Origin: Micromonospora thermarum
GTDB lineage: Bacteria; Actinomycetota; Actinomycetes; Mycobacteriales; Micromonosporaceae
NCBI RefSeq assembly: GCF_012034245.1
Contig: NZ_JAATEO010000021.1
Coordinates: 1-64,000 of the forward strand
Direction: 5' to 3'
Length of the DNA stretch: 64,000 bases
This document shows positions 1 through 8,452 of this stretch, in pieces; the stretch's first letter is position 1; every line of letters starts with the position of its first letter. The notes below the pieces were generated by a model. The model searched no databases. It saw only the letters and a list, made by a program, of their open reading frames with translations, and had not been told where the DNA came from. A program made the translations under genes and the position numbers.

Positions 1-518
1 CAAAAAAGGGGGGACAGCGCCGGCGCGCTAGGAAAGGTGGACCAGCCCGGCGGAGGTGCTCGGGCGTCCGGGGGGATCAACCCGGCCTGCTGCTCGGGCG
101 TCCCGCAGATGTAACCGACCCGGGTCCCGGGCCATTCCGGGTCCCCGGGGCCCGGACTCCACCCCCGCCGGAGGCGGGCAGCGGACCGAGCCGGGCACGG
201 GGCCCTGCGGTCACGGCATGTACAACGACCCGACCCACCCACCGATTCCACGACGAGGGTGGCCCCGACCACGGCACACCCCACCCGAAACCGGACACGC
301 ACCCCTGACGCCCCAACCGGAACCGGACATCCCACCCAAGACCACCCCGGCGGCCGGATGCGACGCAACCACACCATCGGGATCTTGGAAGGCAATGACG
401 GGCCCAAGGGAAGGCATGCCGGCGGCACCGCTTCGATCATCGGGACCGGCAGGGCCGCGCCGACCAACCGTCGCGACCCCTCGCGGCGGGTTCATCGGGT
501 TGGCGACGAACGCAGACA
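1..518. other. Region without a supported gene, downstream of clpC
   Basis: This stretch lies beyond the clpC terminator and extends to the window edge. Open frames exist on both strands, but their predicted products are proline/arginine/glycine-rich, resemble no family I know, and lack the strong third-position GC bias of the neighbours. No tRNA or repeat array is apparent. It may hold the promoter or the end of a gene outside the window. I see nothing that can be named. Confidence 0.4.
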
Positions 519-558
519 GGGCGACGGCCCGGTGGCGGTTGCCACCGGGCCGTCGCCC
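519..558 (-). terminator. Hairpin terminator of clpC
   Basis: A perfect 18-bp inverted repeat with a GGTT loop starts about 18 bases after the clpC stop codon. The left arm begins GGGCGACGGCCC and the right arm ends GGGCCGTCGCCC. No T-run follows on the minus strand, which is usual for high-GC actinomycete terminators. Position, perfect pairing and length support the call. Confidence 0.75.
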
Positions 559-576
559 GTCGTGCGGTGTGTGCGC

Positions 577-3108
577 TTACTCGTCCGCGCCAGCGGTGGC
601 CGCGCCACCGAGGTCGGCCGGGACGGCGTCCGGCACCTCGACCGGCTTGTCCGCACCGCGGAAGACGAGCTTGGACTTGTCGATGTTGTTCGGGTCGCCC
701 TCGCAGTCCACCACGACGATCTGACCCGGGGTCAGCTCGTTGAAGAGGATCCGCTCGGACAGGTTGTCCTCGATGTCGCGCTGGATCGTGCGACGCAGCG
801 GACGCGCACCGAGCACCGGGTCGAAGCCCTTGGTCGCCAGGTACTTCTTGGCGTTCTCGGTCAGCTCGAGACCCATGTCCTTGTTCCTCAGCTGGGTCTC
901 GATGCGGGAGATCATGATGTCGACGATCGACAGGATCTCCTGCTGACGCAGCTGGTGGAAGACGATGGTGTCGTCGATCCGGTTGAGGAACTCGGGCCGG
1001 AAGTGCTGCTTGAGCTCGTCGTTGACCTTCTGCTTCATCCGGTCGTAGTTCGACTCGGAGTCCTCAGAGGCCTGGAAGCCCAGCGACACCGCCTTGGCGA
1101 CGTCCCGCGTGCCGAGGTTGGTGGTCAGGATGATGACCGTGTTCTTGAAGTCCACGATCCGGCCCTGACCGTCGGTGAGCCGACCGTCCTCCAGGATCTG
1201 GAGCAGCGTGTTGAACACGTCCGGGTGGGCCTTCTCGATCTCGTCGAAGAGGACCACCGAGAACGGCCGACGCCGCACCTTCTCGGTCAGCTGCCCGCCC
1301 TCGTCGTAGCCGACGTAGCCGGGAGGGGCACCCACCAGCCGGGACACCGTGTACCGGTCGTGGAACTCGGACATGTCCAGCTGGATCAGCGCGTCCTCGC
1401 TGCCGAACAGGAACTCGGCGAGCGCCTTGGACAGCTCGGTCTTACCGACACCGGACGGGCCGGCGAAGATGAACGAGCCGGAGGGGCGCTTCGGGTCCTT
1501 CAGGCCGGCCCGCGTACGCCGGATGGCCTTCGAGACCGCCTTGACCGCGTCCTCCTGGCCGATGACGCGCTTGTGCAGCTCGTCCTCCATGCGCAGCAGG
1601 CGCGAGGTCTCCTCCTCGGTCAGCTTGTAGACCGGGATGCCGGTCCAGTTGCCGAGCACCTCGGCGATCTGCTCGTCGTCGACCTCGCTGACGACGTCCA
1701 GGTCACCGGCCTTCCACTCCTTCTCCCGCTGCGCCTTCTGACCGAGGAGCTGCTTCTCCTTGTCACGCAGCTGGGCGGCGCGCTCGAAGTCCTGCGCGTC
1801 GATCGCGGACTCCTTGTCGCGGCGCACCTGGGCGATGCGCTCGTCGAAGTCGCGCAGGTCTGGCGGCGCGGTCATCCGGCGGATCCGCATCCGGGCACCG
1901 GCCTCGTCGATCAGGTCGATCGCCTTGTCCGGCAGGAAGCGGTCGGAGATGTACCGGTCGGCCAGCGTGGCGGCGGCCACCAGCGCGGCGTCGGTGATGC
2001 TCACCCGGTGGTGCGCCTCGTAGCGGTCGCGCAGGCCCTTGAGGATCTCGATGGTGTGGGCCAGCGACGGCTCACCCACCTGGATCGGCTGGAAGCGGCG
2101 CTCGAGAGCGGCGTCCTTCTCCAGGTGCTTGCGGTACTCGTCGAGCGTGGTCGCGCCGATGGTCTGCAGCTCGCCACGGGCCAGCATCGGCTTGAGGATG
2201 CTCGCCGCGTCGATCGCGCCCTCGGCGGCACCCGCGCCGACCAGGGTGTGGATCTCGTCGATGAAGAGGATGATGTCGCCCCGGGTGCGGATCTCCTTGA
2301 GCACCTTCTTGAGGCGCTCCTCGAAGTCACCGCGGTAGCGGGAACCGGCGACCAGCGCACCGAGGTCGAGCGTGTAGAGCTGCTTGTCCTTCAGAGTCTC
2401 GGGCACCTCGCCCTTGATGATCTTCTGGGACAGCCCCTCCACCACGGCGGTCTTGCCGACGCCGGGCTCACCGATCAGGACCGGGTTGTTCTTGGTACGG
2501 CGGGAGAGCACCTGCATGACCCGCTCGATTTCCTTCTCGCGCCCGATGACCGGGTCGAGCTTGCCCTCGCGGGCGGCCTGGGTCAGGTTACGGCCGAACT
2601 GGTCCAGCACGAGGCTGGTCGACGGCGCGGCCTCACCCGGCGCGGCACCGGCCGCGGCGGGCTCCTTGCCCTGGTAGCCCGAGAGCAGCTGGATCACCTG
2701 CTGGCGGACCCGGTTGAGGTCGGCCCCCAGCTTGACCAGCACCTGGGCGGCGACGCCCTCGCCCTCACGGATCAGACCGAGCAGGATGTGCTCCGTGCCG
2801 ATGTAGTTGTGGCCGAGCTGCAGCGCCTCACGCAGCGACAGCTCCAGCACCTTCTTGGCCCGCGGCGTGAACGGGATGTGCCCGCTCGGCGCCTGCTGGC
2901 CCTGGCCGATGATCTCCTCGACCTGCTGACGGACGCCCTCGAGGGAGATGCCGAGGCTCTCCAGGGCCTTTGCCGCGACACCCTCACCCTCGTGGATCAG
3001 GCCCAGCAGGATGTGCTCCGTACCGATGTAGTTGTGGTTGAGCATCCGGGCCTCTTCCTGGGCCAGGACGACAACCCGTCGCGCTCGGTCGGTGAACCGC
3101 TCGAACAT
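577..3108 (-). CDS. clpC: ATP-dependent Clp protease ATP-binding subunit ClpC
   Basis: Class I Hsp100/AAA+ unfoldase, 843 aa, that feeds substrates to the ClpP1P2 peptidase in the cytosol. Two Clp-N repeats occupy about residues 1-145, each with an NYIGTEH motif. The first AAA+ domain has Walker A GEPGVGKT at 213-220. A coiled-coil/UVR middle region lies near 420-460 (DFERAAQLRDKE). The second AAA+ domain has Walker A GPSGVGKT with Lys556. Length is normal for the family. The ATG is preceded by GAGGAG at about 9 nt spacing. The gene stands alone behind lsr2 on the same strand, with its own roughly 500-bp upstream region. Gene order clpC-lsr2-lysS matches mycobacteria, where the protein is essential. 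Identification is secure. Confidence 0.97.
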   Translation of the reverse strand: MFERFTDRARRVVVLAQEEARMLNHNYIGTEHILLGLIHEGEGVAAKALESLGISLEGVRQQVEEIIGQGQQAPSGHIPFTPRAKKVLELSLREALQLGHNYIGTEHILLGLIREGEGVAAQVLVKLGADLNRVRQQVIQLLSGYQGKEPAAAGAAPGEAAPSTSLVLDQFGRNLTQAAREGKLDPVIGREKEIERVMQVLSRRTKNNPVLIGEPGVGKTAVVEGLSQKIIKGEVPETLKDKQLYTLDLGALVAGSRYRGDFEERLKKVLKEIRTRGDIILFIDEIHTLVGAGAAEGAIDAASILKPMLARGELQTIGATTLDEYRKHLEKDAALERRFQPIQVGEPSLAHTIEILKGLRDRYEAHHRVSITDAALVAAATLADRYISDRFLPDKAIDLIDEAGARMRIRRMTAPPDLRDFDERIAQVRRDKESAIDAQDFERAAQLRDKEKQLLGQKAQREKEWKAGDLDVVSEVDDEQIAEVLGNWTGIPVYKLTEEETSRLLRMEDELHKRVIGQEDAVKAVSKAIRRTRAGLKDPKRPSGSFIFAGPSGVGKTELSKALAEFLFGSEDALIQLDMSEFHDRYTVSRLVGAPPGYVGYDEGGQLTEKVRRRPFSVVLFDEIEKAHPDVFNTLLQILEDGRLTDGQGRIVDFKNTVIILTTNLGTRDVAKAVSLGFQASEDSESNYDRMKQKVNDELKQHFRPEFLNRIDDTIVFHQLRQQEILSIVDIMISRIETQLRNKDMGLELTENAKKYLATKGFDPVLGARPLRRTIQRDIEDNLSERILFNELTPGQIVVVDCEGDPNNIDKSKLVFRGADKPVEVPDAVPADLGGAATAGADE

Positions 3109-3312
3109 GCCCTCGTGCTCCTCACGTGCCGTGCGCCTTGATGGTCTAGATCTTGGCGGGGCCGGTGCGCGGACGTCCGGGACGGGCGTCCTTGCCTCAT
3201 TACTCTATCGCCGCGGACCGACTCAGCTGAGGTCGTGTGTCCCCGCCAAATGCCGTGTACGCGTCGTTTTGCACAACCGTCCGCGCTCAGAAGGTGTTCC
3301 GGTAGCCCGGCC

Positions 3313-3330
3313 TCTACGCGCAGAGCGAAA
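3313..3330 (-). promoter_or_regulatory. Candidate ClgR operator upstream of clpC
   Basis: The 18-bp sequence TCTACGCGCAGAGCGAAA fits the actinobacterial ClgR box as I remember it (CGC-Y-N-A-N-R-GCG flanked by A/T) except at one core position and one edge. ClgR activates clpC and clpP genes in Corynebacterium, Streptomyces and mycobacteria. The site lies about 205 bp upstream of the clpC start, which is far but possible with a long leader. This is inference from a motif only. Confidence 0.35.
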
Positions 3331-3405
3331 TTCGGCGACCTCCCGGACACCGCCCAGAGGGCGTACGGGGGCGCCTCAAGACCCGGATCCGAGCCGCCAG
3401 GACCC

Positions 3406-3446
3406 GTCCACAGGCTGTGGACAGGATCCCCACCGGCTGTGGACAA
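3406..3446. promoter_or_regulatory. Palindrome and DnaA-box-like motifs between lsr2 and clpC
   Basis: GTCCACAG-G-CTGTGGAC is a perfect 8-bp-arm palindrome at 3406-3422. It is followed by TGTGGACAA at 3438-3446, the exact reverse complement of the actinomycete DnaA box TTGTCCACA. A third half site, TGTGGACAG, is embedded at 3416-3424. The cluster lies between the lsr2 terminator and the clpC coding region. It could bind DnaA or another factor, but no origin-like features such as an AT-rich region or dnaA/dnaN genes are nearby. Confidence 0.35.
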
Positions 3447-3622
3447 CGCCCGTCCCCCCGGGTTTCTTCCCCATGGACCGGCCCGCGTTCCGCCCACCGG
3501 CGCGACACGCGCCGCCCTCCGGCGTCGACCGCCGGCCCACCGCCCGGGCCCGCGGGCCCGCCCCCGGATCCGCCGTCCGGGCCGACCGGGAGCCAGGGCG
3601 TCCGGGGCAGCCCGGAAAACGG

Positions 3623-3659
3623 CGACGCCGGCCCGGAGCGGTGCTCCGGACCGGCGTCG
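3623..3659 (-). terminator. Hairpin terminator of lsr2
   Basis: An inverted repeat with 17-bp arms (CGACGCCGG pairing with CCGGCGTCG, then CCGGAGC with GCTCCGG, with one internal mismatch) and a GGT loop lies 15 bases past the lsr2 stop codon. No T-tract follows. Confidence 0.7.
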
Positions 3660-3674
3660 AGGCCGCGCGATTGC

Positions 3675-4025
3675 TCAGTGGCCGGCGCGGGAGTGGTACT
3701 CGTCGACGATCTCCTGGGGGATGCGGCCCCGGTCGGAGATGTCCTTGCCGGCCTTCTTGGCCCAGGCGCGGATCGCCCTGTTCTGCTCGCGGTCGGCGGT
3801 GGCGCCGCCCCGGCCCCGGGCGGCCCGGCCACCCACGACCACGCCGCCCCGGCCGACCTTGCTGCCGTGGGCGATGTACGGAGCGAATACGTCCCGCAAT
3901 TTCTCGGCGTTGGCGCTCGACAGGTCGATCTCGTACTGAACGCCGTCCAGGGCGAACTTGACGGTCTCGTCAGCGTCCCCGCCGTCCAGGTCATCGACCA
4001 GCTTATGAATGATCTGCTTGGCCAC
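3675..4025 (-). CDS. lsr2: Nucleoid-associated protein Lsr2
   Basis: Small H-NS-like DNA-bridging protein, 116 aa from the chosen start. It binds AT-rich and foreign DNA in the nucleoid and silences it. The N-terminal dimerisation half starts AKQIIHKLVDDLDGG. The C-terminal DNA-binding domain ends in a helix with IRAWAKKAGKDISDRGRIP; in this family the AT-hook-like loop is RGR, seen here. An ATG three codons upstream (4034) is in frame, but AAAGGA abuts it directly. The GTG at 4025 has the same AAAGGA at about 9 nt spacing and gives the canonical MAKQII start, so I chose it. It has its own promoter and terminator. The position between lysS and clpC is as in mycobacteria. Confidence 0.93.
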   Translation of the reverse strand: MAKQIIHKLVDDLDGGDADETVKFALDGVQYEIDLSSANAEKLRDVFAPYIAHGSKVGRGGVVVGGRAARGRGGATADREQNRAIRAWAKKAGKDISDRGRIPQEIVDEYHSRAGH

Positions 4026-4053
4026 GTCCCACATTCCTTTCGAGCAGGGTGCA

Positions 4054-4068
4054 CCTGCGTATCGCAGG
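4054..4068 (-). promoter_or_regulatory. Small hairpin in the lsr2 leader
   Basis: CCTGCG-TAT-CGCAGG is a perfect 6-bp stem at the expected transcription start and leader of lsr2, about 30-40 nt before the start codon. It could be a repressor site, for example for autoregulation, or an mRNA 5' structure. No data in the sequence decide this. Confidence 0.3.
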
Positions 4069-4072
4069 CAAC

Positions 4073-4101
4073 AATAACCCGTATGGCGCGCGGCGCGTCA
4101 A
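4073..4101 (-). promoter_or_regulatory. Sigma-70-type promoter of lsr2
   Basis: On the minus strand TTGACG is followed after 17 bases by GTTATT (a TTATTG register gives 18). The -35 hexamer is close to consensus and the spacing is ideal. Transcription would start near 4066, giving a leader of about 40 nt. The element sits in the lysS-lsr2 gap, so lsr2 can be expressed independently of lysS. Confidence 0.55.
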
Positions 4102-4135
4102 TAGGATGCGGTAAAGAGTCGGAGAGGTCGACCGC

Positions 4136-5644
4136 TCACTCGGGGCGGACCAGCGGGAACAGGATGGTTTCCCGAATTCCCAGGCCGGTCAGCGACATGA
4201 GTAGCCGGTCGATTCCCATTCCCATGCCGCCGGCCGGCGGCATTCCGTACTCCATCGCCCGGAGAAAGTCCTCGTCGAGCCGCATGGCCTCGTCGTCACC
4301 GCGCGCGGCGAGCTGCGCCTGCGCCACCAGGCGCTCCCGCTGCACCACCGGGTCCACCAGCTCCGAGTACCCCGTGCCGAGCTCGAAACCGAGCACGTAG
4401 AGGTCCCACTTCTCGGCCAGCCCCGGTTCGCTGCGGTGCGCCCGGACCAACGGGCTGGTCTCCTCCGGGTAGTCGCGGACGAAGGTGGGCTCGATCAGAC
4501 CTGGGACGACCAGTTCCTCGAACAGTTCCTCGGCGAGCTTCCCCGGACCCCACTTCGGGTCGACCGCGAGGCCCACCTTGTCGGCGTACTCGACCAGGCG
4601 CGCCCGCTCGGTGCGGACGGTGACCTCTTCGCCGAGCGCTTCGGAAAGGGACCCGAAGAGGGTCACCGAACGCCACTCACCGCCGAGGTCGAACTCCCGG
4701 CCGTCCGCGTGGGTCACCACGGTCGAGCCGCTGACCGCGATCGCCGCCCGCTGGACGAGATAGCGAGTCAGCTCGGCGATCGTGTCGTAGTTGCCGTAGG
4801 CCTCGTACGCCTCCAGCATGGCGAACTCGGGAGAGTGCGAGGAGTCGATCCCCTCATTACGGAAGTTGCGGTTGATCTCGAAGACCCGGTCGACACCGCC
4901 CACCAGCGCGCGCTTGAGAAACAGTTCCGGCGCGATTCGCAGATACAGATCGGTGTCGAGCGCATTGCTGTGGGTCACGAATGGGCGGGCGGCCGCACCG
5001 CCGTGCAGCAACTGGAGCATCGGGGTCTCGACCTCGATGTAGCCCCGCTCGTGCAGCGAATCGCGCAGGCTGCGGACGGCGGTCGCCCGGGTACGCACCA
5101 TCTGGCGCGCCTGCGGACGCACGATGAGGTCGACGTAGCGCTGCCGGACCCGGGCCTCCTCGCTCAGCGGCTTGTGCGCCACCGGCAGCGGGCGCAGCGC
5201 CTTGGCGGTGACCGCCCACTCCTCCGTCAGGACGGACAGCTCGCCGCGCCGGCTGGTGATCACCTCGCCGGTCACCCCGACCTGGTCGCCCAGGTCCACC
5301 AGGCGCTTCCAGTCCTCCAGCCGCTGCGCGCCGACCCGGTCCAGGGAGAGCATCGCCTGCAACTCGGTGCCGTCGCCGTCCCGGAGGGTGGCGAAGCAGA
5401 GCTTGCCGGTGTTGCGGATGAAGATCACCCGGCCGGTGACCGAGACGCGGTCCCCGGTGGCCGTGTCGGTGGGCAGGTCGGCGTACTTCTGCCGGATCGC
5501 GGCCAGCGTGCTGGTACGCGGGTAGCCGAGCGGGTACGGCTCGACGCCGTCGGCGAGCATCCGGTCCCGCTTCTCCCGGCGGACCTTCATCTGCTCGGGA
5601 AGGTCGTCGGCGGGGTCCACTGGCACGGCGTTCTGCTCGGTCAC
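4136..5644 (-). CDS. lysS: Lysine--tRNA ligase (class II)
   Basis: Charges tRNA-Lys with lysine in the cytosol. At 502 aa it has the family length. The OB-fold anticodon-binding domain spans about residues 60-165. The class II catalytic core follows, with motif 2 (FRNEGIDSSHSPEF) and C-terminal motif 3 (GMGMGIDRLLM). No mprF-like membrane domain is attached, so this is the housekeeping enzyme rather than a LysX-type lysinylating fusion. The GTG start is preceded by GAGGAAG at suitable spacing. It lies upstream of lsr2 on the same strand and diverges from the methyltransferase at 5736. The assignment is certain. Confidence 0.96.
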   Translation of the reverse strand: MTEQNAVPVDPADDLPEQMKVRREKRDRMLADGVEPYPLGYPRTSTLAAIRQKYADLPTDTATGDRVSVTGRVIFIRNTGKLCFATLRDGDGTELQAMLSLDRVGAQRLEDWKRLVDLGDQVGVTGEVITSRRGELSVLTEEWAVTAKALRPLPVAHKPLSEEARVRQRYVDLIVRPQARQMVRTRATAVRSLRDSLHERGYIEVETPMLQLLHGGAAARPFVTHSNALDTDLYLRIAPELFLKRALVGGVDRVFEINRNFRNEGIDSSHSPEFAMLEAYEAYGNYDTIAELTRYLVQRAAIAVSGSTVVTHADGREFDLGGEWRSVTLFGSLSEALGEEVTVRTERARLVEYADKVGLAVDPKWGPGKLAEELFEELVVPGLIEPTFVRDYPEETSPLVRAHRSEPGLAEKWDLYVLGFELGTGYSELVDPVVQRERLVAQAQLAARGDDEAMRLDEDFLRAMEYGMPPAGGMGMGIDRLLMSLTGLGIRETILFPLVRPE

Positions 5645-5735
5645 GGCACGCTTCCTCAGAAGGAGAATTCGGGCGGGTACAGGCCCCGAGCGTACTCAAG
5701 GGTCTGCGCGGTGGTTACCGGATAACCTGCCCGCC

Positions 5736-6482
5736 ATGACTCACCCCACTGAGGCGCTGTCGTTCGGTGCTGCCGCAGCCGACTACGACCGGTACCGCCC
5801 CCGCTATCCCGAGGCCGCGCTGCGCTGGGCGCTGGAGGGCCTCGCCGCGCCCGCCCGGACGGTCGACCTGGGCGCCGGCACCGACATCCTCGCCCGCGGC
5901 CTGCTCGCCCTCGGCCACGAGGTGACCGCCGTCGAACCCGACCCGGGGATGCGGGCGCGGTTCGCGGCGACCACTCCGGACGCGCCGGCGCTGGCCGGCA
6001 GCGCGGAGTCGGTCCCGCTCCCCGACGGGTACGCCGACGCGGTGCTGGTCGGTCAGGCGTACCACTGGTTCGACCGGGAGCGGGCGCACCCGGAGATCGC
6101 CCGGGTGCTGCGGCCGGGCGGGGTCTTCGCGGCGATCTGGAACCTGCGCGACGACCGGGTCGGGTGGGTGGACGAGCTGAGCCGCATCGCCGAGATCGGG
6201 GACACCGTGGACCACCTGCGGGAGTTCGTGACGGGGTTCAGCGCCCACTTCAGCGAGCCGGAGTGGGCCGAGTTCCCGCACGCCACCACGCTGACCCCGG
6301 ACGAGCTGCTCGGAATGGTCCGGACCCGTTCGCACTACCTGGTCGCCGACCGGGAACGGCGGGCGCGGGTCGACCGGGAGCTGCGCGACCTGCTCGACAC
6401 GCACCCGGATCTGACCGGCCGGACGGCGATCGACCTGCCGTACCGCACGCTGGCCATCCGCGCCCGGACGGTGCGGTCGTAG
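5736..6482 (+). CDS. Class I SAM-dependent methyltransferase
   Basis: A 248-aa Rossmann-fold methyltransferase of the Methyltransf_11 type. Motif I is VDLGAGTD at about residues 43-50; the usual second Gly of GxGxG is replaced by Thr/Asp, but the loop is typical. An acidic residue after motif II (TAVEPDPGM) would bind the SAM ribose. Post-I and post-II motifs are seen as AYHWFD and RVLRPGGVFAAIWN. The substrate cannot be read from sequence; the AYHWF signature is common in actinobacterial small-molecule methyltransferases. No Shine-Dalgarno motif precedes the ATG. GATAACCT 7-15 bases upstream could be a -10 element of a leaderless transcript. The gene converges on coaX with only 5 bp between stops. 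Confidence 0.85.
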   Translation: MTHPTEALSFGAAAADYDRYRPRYPEAALRWALEGLAAPARTVDLGAGTDILARGLLALGHEVTAVEPDPGMRARFAATTPDAPALAGSAESVPLPDGYADAVLVGQAYHWFDRERAHPEIARVLRPGGVFAAIWNLRDDRVGWVDELSRIAEIGDTVDHLREFVTGFSAHFSEPEWAEFPHATTLTPDELLGMVRTRSHYLVADRERRARVDRELRDLLDTHPDLTGRTAIDLPYRTLAIRARTVRS

Positions 6483-6487
6483 CCCGC

Positions 6488-7246
6488 TCAGACGTTGCGG
6501 TCGTAGACCATCCGCAGGCCGATCAGGGTGATCATCGGCTCGTGGTGGGTGATCGTCCGGCACTCGTTGATCACCAGGGAGGCCAGGCCGCCGGTGGCGA
6601 TCACCGCCTTCACCTCGCCCAGCTCCTCGCTCATCCGCTCGACGATCCGGTCCACCTGGCCGGCGAAGCCGAAGTAGAGGCCGGCCTGGAGGCACTCGAC
6701 GGTGTTCTTCCCGATCACCGAGCGCGGCCGGGTCGCCTCGACCTTGCGTAGCTGGGCGGCGCGGGCGGCGAGCGCGTCGAAGGAGATCTCGATGCCGGGC
6801 GCGAACGCACCGCCCAGGAACTCGCCCCGGGCGCTGATCACGTCGAAGTTGGTGGTGGTGCCGAAGTCCACGACGATTGACGGCCCGCCGTAGAGGGTGT
6901 GGGCGGCCAGCGTGTTGACCACCCGGTCGGCACCGACCTCCTTGGGGTTGTCGATCGCGAGCTGCACGCCGGTGCGCACCCCCGGCTCGACGATCACGTG
7001 CGGCAGGTCGGCGTAGTAGCGGTCGAGCATCGTTCGCAGCGAGCGCAGCGCGGCGGGCACGGTCGAGCAGGCGGCCACCCCGGTGATCTCGACGGCGTCG
7101 CCGGCCAGCAGGCCGCGGAACATCAGGCCCAGCTCGTCCGCCGTCGACCGCGCATCGGTCTTGATCCGCCACGAATGCACCAGCTTGTCACCGTCGAACG
7201 TCGCCAGGACGGTGTTGGTGTTTCCGATGTCGATGCAGAGCAGCAC
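6488..7246 (-). CDS. coaX: Type III pantothenate kinase
   Basis: Phosphorylates pantothenate with ATP in the first step of CoA synthesis. The 252-aa ASKHA-fold protein has the expected motifs: DIGNTNTVLA at the N-terminus (phosphate loop), GADRVVN and DFGTTTNFD in the middle, and an ATGGLA adenosine motif near the C-terminus. The enzyme is a K+-dependent dimer that is not feedback-inhibited by CoA in other species. The GTG start has TAGG about 9 nt upstream. In mycobacteria it sits directly beside panC-panD; here panCD lie 5 kb away with NAD genes between. Identification is secure. Confidence 0.95.
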   Translation of the reverse strand: MLLCIDIGNTNTVLATFDGDKLVHSWRIKTDARSTADELGLMFRGLLAGDAVEITGVAACSTVPAALRSLRTMLDRYYADLPHVIVEPGVRTGVQLAIDNPKEVGADRVVNTLAAHTLYGGPSIVVDFGTTTNFDVISARGEFLGGAFAPGIEISFDALAARAAQLRKVEATRPRSVIGKNTVECLQAGLYFGFAGQVDRIVERMSEELGEVKAVIATGGLASLVINECRTITHHEPMITLIGLRMVYDRNV

Positions 7247-7365
7247 GCTCGCAGCCTAGACAACGCCGATATCGGCGAAGCGCGCAGCGGCCGGTGAACC
7301 GTATCCTGGTCCACATCGCGACATGAACATCGGTCTATCCACGGCGCGCCGGACGGGGAGCGGAC

Positions 7366-8448
7366 ATGTCGGGGATCTGGTGGATCCGCGGGCGCAACGC
7401 GTTGCGCCGGCGCCGCCGGCACGTGCTCGTCCTCGCCGCCCTGGCCGGCGGGGCGCTCTGGATGGTCGTCCAGGCCTGGCGGTCCGGGCAGACCTTCCGG
7501 GGTGACCTCTACCTGAACGTCGGCGCCGCGCTGATCATGACCCTGCTGACGTACGTCGTGCTGAACCCGCTCTTCCGGGAACTCCAGACCGCCAGCATCA
7601 TCGAGCACCCCCGCCTCGACCGGGACGCCCTGATCGAGCGGGTGGCCCAGTCCCGGGAGACGGTGGCGATCCTGGAGACGTGGACCAGCATGTTGGAGGG
7701 CCCGTACGCGGCCCGGTTCTCCGACGCGCTGCGGTGCGCCCTCGCCAACGGCGCCACCGTACGGATGCTGCTGCTCGACCCGGACTCGCCGGCGGTCCGG
7801 CTGCGGGGCGCGGAGCTGCGCCGGCGGGACGCCTCGGTGGCGATCCTCAACAACATCTGGCACCTGGCGCGGCTCCGGGAGGACCTGCCGGAGTCCAGCC
7901 GGGCGCGCCTTCAGGTGCGGGTCTACAACGCCGCGCCGTCGGTGCAGATGTACCGCTGGGACGGCAAGGCGTTCATCTCGTTCTTCCCGGTCCGGGGCAG
8001 CACCTTCGACACCCAGCAGATCGAGGCGTACGTCTCCACGCCGCTCGGTGAGTTCGTGGCCGACCGGTTCACCGAGCTGTGGGAGACCGCCCCGGTCCAG
8101 GATCTCGAGTCCTGCCTGACGCTGCGGCTGTGCCTGCGCCAGGCCGGGCGGGAGCTGGAGACCTGCGAGGCGCTCTACGTCCGGGTCGACGGCGACTGGT
8201 ACATCGCCGGGCGCGACCTGGTCCGCAACGTCGCCCGCCACGGCCTCGGCGGGCTGACCGTCGTCCTGGAGCGGCCGGAGGCCGCCGGCGAGGTGTTCGA
8301 CCTCGGGGAGGCCGACGAGCTGGCCCCGGAGGTGTACCGCCGGGTGGTGGAGCTGTTCCGCGCCAAGTACGGCCTCGACGGCCGGCACGACACCGAGAAC
8401 CGGGTGATCTTCAACCTGGTGGACCCGCGGCTGACCCGCGCCGCGTGA
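7366..8448 (+). CDS. Membrane-anchored PLD-like (DUF5919-type) protein
   Basis: A 360-aa protein of uncertain function. An Arg-rich N-terminus (residues 9-18) precedes two transmembrane helices at about 20-35 and 48-68. The soluble part (about 75-280) has the look of phospholipase-D-like folds: an ETWTSMLEGPYAARFSDAL helix, the strand VRMLLLDPDSP, a later YRWDGKAFISFFPVRG strand pair and an FTELWETA helix. I do not see a clear HxK(x4)D catalytic motif, so enzymatic activity is doubtful. The last 80 residues form an unrecognised alpha/beta tail. GGGGAG precedes the ATG by about 5 nt. It converges with nadC; the two stop codons sit in the palindrome GTGACGGGTCAC. The cytosolic domain may be a sensor or effector. 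Confidence 0.7.
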   Translation: MSGIWWIRGRNALRRRRRHVLVLAALAGGALWMVVQAWRSGQTFRGDLYLNVGAALIMTLLTYVVLNPLFRELQTASIIEHPRLDRDALIERVAQSRETVAILETWTSMLEGPYAARFSDALRCALANGATVRMLLLDPDSPAVRLRGAELRRRDASVAILNNIWHLARLREDLPESSRARLQVRVYNAAPSVQMYRWDGKAFISFFPVRGSTFDTQQIEAYVSTPLGEFVADRFTELWETAPVQDLESCLTLRLCLRQAGRELETCEALYVRVDGDWYIAGRDLVRNVARHGLGGLTVVLERPEAAGEVFDLGEADELAPEVYRRVVELFRAKYGLDGRHDTENRVIFNLVDPRLTRAA

Positions 8449-8452
8449 CGGG

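Noticed and set aside
259..3141. Long plus-strand open frame across clpC
   Set aside because: It is the antisense shadow of clpC; its product is Leu/Val/Gln/Arg-rich with no family signatures, while clpC is unmistakable.
3406..3446. Replication origin
   Set aside because: DnaA-box-like motifs are too few, and there is no AT-rich unwinding region and no dnaA, dnaN or rpmH nearby.
6472..6506. 11-bp direct repeat TGCGGTCGTAG at the methyltransferase-coaX convergence
   Set aside because: Both copies are within coding ends using frequent Val/Arg codons; likely coincidence.
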